This document shows, in pieces, positions 60,677-64,000 of a DNA stretch of 64,000 nucleotides. Origin of the DNA: Bacteroidales bacterium (GTDB lineage Bacteria > Bacteroidota > Bacteroidia > Bacteroidales > JAGOPY01); NCBI GenBank assembly GCA_023229505.1, contig JALNZD010000020.1, positions 1-64,000 on the forward strand, read 5' to 3'. The position numbers and the translations under genes were made by a program. Each line of letters opens with the position of its first letter. The first letter of the stretch is position 1. Below the pieces are notes generated by a model that was given only the letters and a program-made list of their open reading frames with translations, did not search any database and was not told the DNA's origin.

Positions 60677-63600
60677 ATGAAGATAAGAAGATTTTTACTC
60701 ATTACACTGCTTTGGTCTACTATGACTTTTACTTCATTGGCGCAATCCACTTCAGCAGCCGCGCCTGACACAGCAGATTATCCTTACTGGATCGAAATGA
60801 TGGCCGATCCTACGGAAAATTTTTTCCATGTACAGAAAGCCTTCAACATTTATTTTGAAAATCGTGACATGACCAAGGTCAAAGGCTGGAAACCATTTAA
60901 AAGATGGGAATACAGGATGCTCGAGGGGCGGATATACCCCGATGGTACCCGCCGGCCTGAGGATCATGTTATAAAGGCATATGAGCAATATCTTTCTTCC
61001 CATCAGGGGGCCCGCTCCCTGGCTGGAGATTGGACTAATCTGGGCCCTTTCGTTATTCCCGACGGAAAAGGCTACAAAGGCCTGGGAAGGCTCAACGCCA
61101 TCGCCTTCGACCCTGTCGACCCGGATATTATCTGGGTCGGATCTCCTTCAGGCGGTCTTTGGAAAACGACGACAGGTGGCAATAACTGGATATCCTCTAC
61201 GCAGGATCTACCTTCGCTCGGCGTTTCAGCTATTCTTATTGATCATACCAATCCATCAGTAATGTATATCGGCACAGGCGACCGGGATGCCGGCGATGCA
61301 AATGGGATTGGTGTTTACCGGTCTACCGATGGTGGAGAAACCTGGGAAGCATGGAACAGCGGAATTGGTAACCGGATTGTCGGCAGATTGCTCATGCACC
61401 CTTCCAATCATCTGATTATTTTTGCTGCCACAAATGGTGGGCTTTACCGGTCTACAAATGGCGGCGGCACGTGGACACATATCGAGAACGGCGATTTCAA
61501 GGATGTCGTTTTCAAACCAAGTGATCCAGGTATTGTGTATGCTGCCGGTAATGGCAACTTTTACCGTTCCACTAATGGCGGACTTTCTTTTTCCCAGGTA
61601 ACCAGCGGGCTTCCGGGAAGCTCACGGGCTGCAATCGCCGTTTCACCTGACAATCCTTCTTATGTTTATGTGATCCTCACGAATGGCGATTCCTTCAAAG
61701 GTTTGTACCGTTCGACCGACTCCGGCCAGAATTTTTCAGTACGCTCCACATCCCCGAACATCATGAGCTGGGGCTGCAACGGCGGTGATGGCGGACAGGC
61801 CTGGTACGACCTCGATATTGCTGCAGATCCGACTGATTCCGATGTCATTTTCGCCGGTGGGGTTAATTGCTTCAAATCTGCCAGCGGCGGTACTACCTGG
61901 AATATCAGTTCCCATTGGTGGGGCGATTGCGGAGTAACTTCCGTACATGCCGACCTTCATGTTCTTGAATACAATCCTTTGAATAACAGACTTTATGCCG
62001 GCAACGACGGTGGGGTTTATTATACTACTAACCAGGGCGCCAGCTGGGTCGAGATAACCAATGGATTGCCCATCGGCCAGGTTTACAAGATCGGGCAAAG
62101 CGCCACAGTAAGGAATAAAACGGTGAATGGTTACCAGGACAACGGGTCTTCAACTTATATGGGTGACTACTGGCAGAATATCCTTGGTGGTGATGGCATG
62201 GAATGTGCAGTAGACCAGGTCGATGCCAATTACAGCTACGCTACTATCTATTTTGGCTATATAGCCCGCTTTTTCCAGAATATAAACAACGGAACCGTCG
62301 CAGAAAACGGGTTTAACGGCATCAATGAATCCGGTGCATGGATTACTCCTTTCCTCCTGGATGAAAAGAACCCGAACATCATGTTCGTCGGCTATAAAAA
62401 CATCTGGCGCTCTACCAATATCAAATCACCATCAAACCAGATCATATGGCAGAAAATATCTGACGGGCTTGCTGGTATCAATGATCAGGATATGAGGGCG
62501 CTGGAACAATCCCCAGCCAATACTGACATTTTATTTGCTGCCCGTTATGATAACAAGCTTTTTCGTACCGATGACTGCAAAGCTGCAAGCCCTTCCTGGA
62601 TTAATCTGACTTACATGTTGCCGGAAATTGCCGGGATCAATGACGTGGAATGCGATCCATTCATCCCGGACATTGTTTACATTTCCCTGAACAATAGAAT
62701 TTACAAATCAACTGACCGCGGACAAAGCTGGGAAGATATTTCCGGAACACTGCCTGATGTAGCGTACACGAGCATCGCTACTTATAAAAACAGCCATGGC
62801 GGACTTTATATAAGTTCCGATATCGGGGTCTTTTACCGGGATGAGTTTATGAACGACTGGATTATGTTCTCCGCCGGACTCCCCCCTGATGCTTCCGTCA
62901 CAGAGATTGAAATCTATTGCGATGCCGTCGATCCTTCAGGTGATATTATTCGTGCCGGCACTTATGGCCGCGGATTATGGGAATCCGATGTATTTCATAC
63001 CACTCCTGTTGCTGCCTTTTCAGCCAGTGAAACGACTATCCCCGCCGGCTGTGGCATTGACTTTACTGATCTTTCTTCGGGCGTTCCTACTTCCTGGGAT
63101 TGGGAATTTGACGGGGCGAATCCTTCGACTTCAGGTGAAAGAAATCCTTCCGGAATCACTTATGAATCGACAGGGACATTCCAGGTCAAGCTGGTTGCCA
63201 TGAACGAAGCAGGGAGCGATTCGGTGGTCTATTTTAATTACATCACGGTCAGTGATACGATTCTGCCACTGGTGGATTTCAGCACCGATCTGACAAGTAT
63301 TTGCACCAATGGCATCGTCCATTTCACCGATCTGTCGCAATATTGTCCTAATGCCTGGGAGTGGTCATTCTCACCGGCTTCTGTCGATTTCAAGGAAGGA
63401 ACAAGCGAAAATTCACAAAACCCTATCGTTGAATTCAGGCAGACCGCGATGTATACCGTAACGCTAACTGTAACCAACAATAACGGCCAGGGGACCCTTA
63501 CCCGCACCGATTATATCCAATCCGGGGGCTTTAACCTGCCTTTTGAAGAGGACTTTGAAACGGGCTCCCTGGAAGACAGGAACTGGACAGTGGTCAATCC

Positions 63601-64000
63601 TGATTTTGGCTACACCTGGACCGATTACCTGATCGAAGAAACCGGCAATCATGCTGCAAGGATGAAGTTTTACGGTTATTTCAAAATGACTGAACGTGAT
63701 GGACTGGTAAGCCCTTATCTCAATTTCAGCCAGTTCGGAAATGTATACCTGACCTTTGACCATGCATATGCCCAGCGCTTCAATCAAAAAGATTCACTGA
63801 TCATTTATATTTCGAGCGGTTGCGAAGAAAACTGGACCCGCATTTGGGCCAATGGTCCCGATGGCAATGGCTGTTTTGAAACCGCCTCTGCAACACCTTA
63901 TGAGTTTGTCCCAATCGCTAACGAGGACTGGTGCAGCTTAGGCTGGGGTGCTGATTGCTTCACCCTTGATCTCAGCGAATGGGCCGGCGACTACAATGTG
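60677..64000 (+). CDS. Large secreted protein: sortilin-like propeller, two PKD domains, choice-of-anchor domain (partial, runs off window)
   Basis: The frame is open from ATG 60677 to the last base (1108 codons seen, no stop). The signal peptide MKIRRFLLITLLWSTMTFTS ends near SLAQ. From about residue 105 a sortilin/BNR beta-propeller follows with repeats such as SPSGGLWKTTTGGNNW, GVYRSTDGGETWEAW and GLYRSTNGGGTW (Asp-box-like). Two PKD domains occupy about 776-950 (DLSSGVPTSWDWEFDG; HFTDLSQYCPNAWEWSFSP). The last part (FEEDFETGSLEDRNW ... LDLSEWAGDYNV) resembles a choice-of-anchor, jelly-roll domain. The missing end probably holds a T9SS signal. The role of such proteins (adhesion or polymer binding) is only guessed. 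Confidence 0.9.
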   Translation, partial: MKIRRFLLITLLWSTMTFTSLAQSTSAAAPDTADYPYWIEMMADPTENFFHVQKAFNIYFENRDMTKVKGWKPFKRWEYRMLEGRIYPDGTRRPEDHVIKAYEQYLSSHQGARSLAGDWTNLGPFVIPDGKGYKGLGRLNAIAFDPVDPDIIWVGSPSGGLWKTTTGGNNWISSTQDLPSLGVSAILIDHTNPSVMYIGTGDRDAGDANGIGVYRSTDGGETWEAWNSGIGNRIVGRLLMHPSNHLIIFAATNGGLYRSTNGGGTWTHIENGDFKDVVFKPSDPGIVYAAGNGNFYRSTNGGLSFSQVTSGLPGSSRAAIAVSPDNPSYVYVILTNGDSFKGLYRSTDSGQNFSVRSTSPNIMSWGCNGGDGGQAWYDLDIAADPTDSDVIFAGGVNCFKSASGGTTWNISSHWWGDCGVTSVHADLHVLEYNPLNNRLYAGNDGGVYYTTNQGASWVEITNGLPIGQVYKIGQSATVRNKTVNGYQDNGSSTYMGDYWQNILGGDGMECAVDQVDANYSYATIYFGYIARFFQNINNGTVAENGFNGINESGAWITPFLLDEKNPNIMFVGYKNIWRSTNIKSPSNQIIWQKISDGLAGINDQDMRALEQSPANTDILFAARYDNKLFRTDDCKAASPSWINLTYMLPEIAGINDVECDPFIPDIVYISLNNRIYKSTDRGQSWEDISGTLPDVAYTSIATYKNSHGGLYISSDIGVFYRDEFMNDWIMFSAGLPPDASVTEIEIYCDAVDPSGDIIRAGTYGRGLWESDVFHTTPVAAFSASETTIPAGCGIDFTDLSSGVPTSWDWEFDGANPSTSGERNPSGITYESTGTFQVKLVAMNEAGSDSVVYFNYITVSDTILPLVDFSTDLTSICTNGIVHFTDLSQYCPNAWEWSFSPASVDFKEGTSENSQNPIVEFRQTAMYTVTLTVTNNNGQGTLTRTDYIQSGGFNLPFEEDFETGSLEDRNWTVVNPDFGYTWTDYLIEETGNHAARMKFYGYFKMTERDGLVSPYLNFSQFGNVYLTFDHAYAQRFNQKDSLIIYISSGCEENWTRIWANGPDGNGCFETASATPYEFVPIANEDWCSLGWGADCFTLDLSEWAGDYNV

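Overview
The window looks like a chromosomal segment of a Bacteroidota bacterium (probably class Bacteroidia, T9SS-carrying and oxygen-respiring). The evidence is a fused SecDF, the Bacteroidota-type -7 promoter element TAnnTTTG in front of many genes, a CHU_C (T9SS type B) C-terminal domain, DUF4290-murA, DUF4492-cydAB, a complete alternative complex III (ActABCDEF), a CcsBA-type cytochrome c maturation protein and frequent four-base gene overlaps. No rRNA, tRNA, CRISPR array or transposase gene was seen.

Layout. 1-125: the 3' end (domains V and VI) of a group II intron cut by the window edge. 338-2162: an overlapping pair, a thioredoxin-reductase-like flavoprotein without the redox CxxC and an RlmN-like radical SAM protein. 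2147-2759: a four-helix-bundle (S23) gene bracketed by 71-bp inverted repeats. 2810-7227: UvrD/PcrA helicase, then DUF4290-murA (MurA carries Asp at the fosfomycin-target Cys position). 7247-8614: a TlpA-like lipid-exported thioredoxin on the minus strand. 8796-12815: grpE-dnaJ-ABC ATPase-ABC permease, with coupled starts. 12851-16265 (minus): polyamine block of arginine decarboxylase, agmatinase and a deoxyhypusine-synthase-like protein. 16586-23892: secDF, tatA, a PorE-like OmpA protein with an apparently degenerate retropepsin-like tail, purM. 24434-28452: two secreted proteins, one Cys-rich and one T9SS type B with a cohesin-like domain. 28784-33940: prfA, pyrF, ilvE (minus), htpG. 34015-35924: lemA and two TPM-domain proteins.

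36236-60624 is a respiratory super-locus. ActA-F oxidises menaquinol. CcsBA attaches haem to the c-type cytochromes. A lipoprotein cytochrome c and a DUF4920 lipoprotein follow. Then come SCO (CuA assembly), an A2-type cytochrome oxidase (subunits I, III, IV, and II fused to cytochrome c), haem O synthase, and finally DUF4492-cydAB for a bd quinol oxidase with a 46-aa single-helix ORF behind it that may be its small subunit. An AT-rich GT-C-like membrane protein and an acyl-CoA synthetase interrupt this series. The window ends inside a large secreted beta-propeller/PKD protein (60677 to beyond 64000).

A second layer of structure is the intergenic DNA. Degenerate tandem repeats with a period of 7 (TTTCAAA-like) or 8 (GTAACGAA-like, NTCGCNNG-like) fill many gaps, run into gene ends and supply stop codons or N-termini. 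Clusters of short REP-like hairpins (GTCCC-loop-GGGAC, CCCGG-loop-CCGGG) sit in three of the longest gaps.
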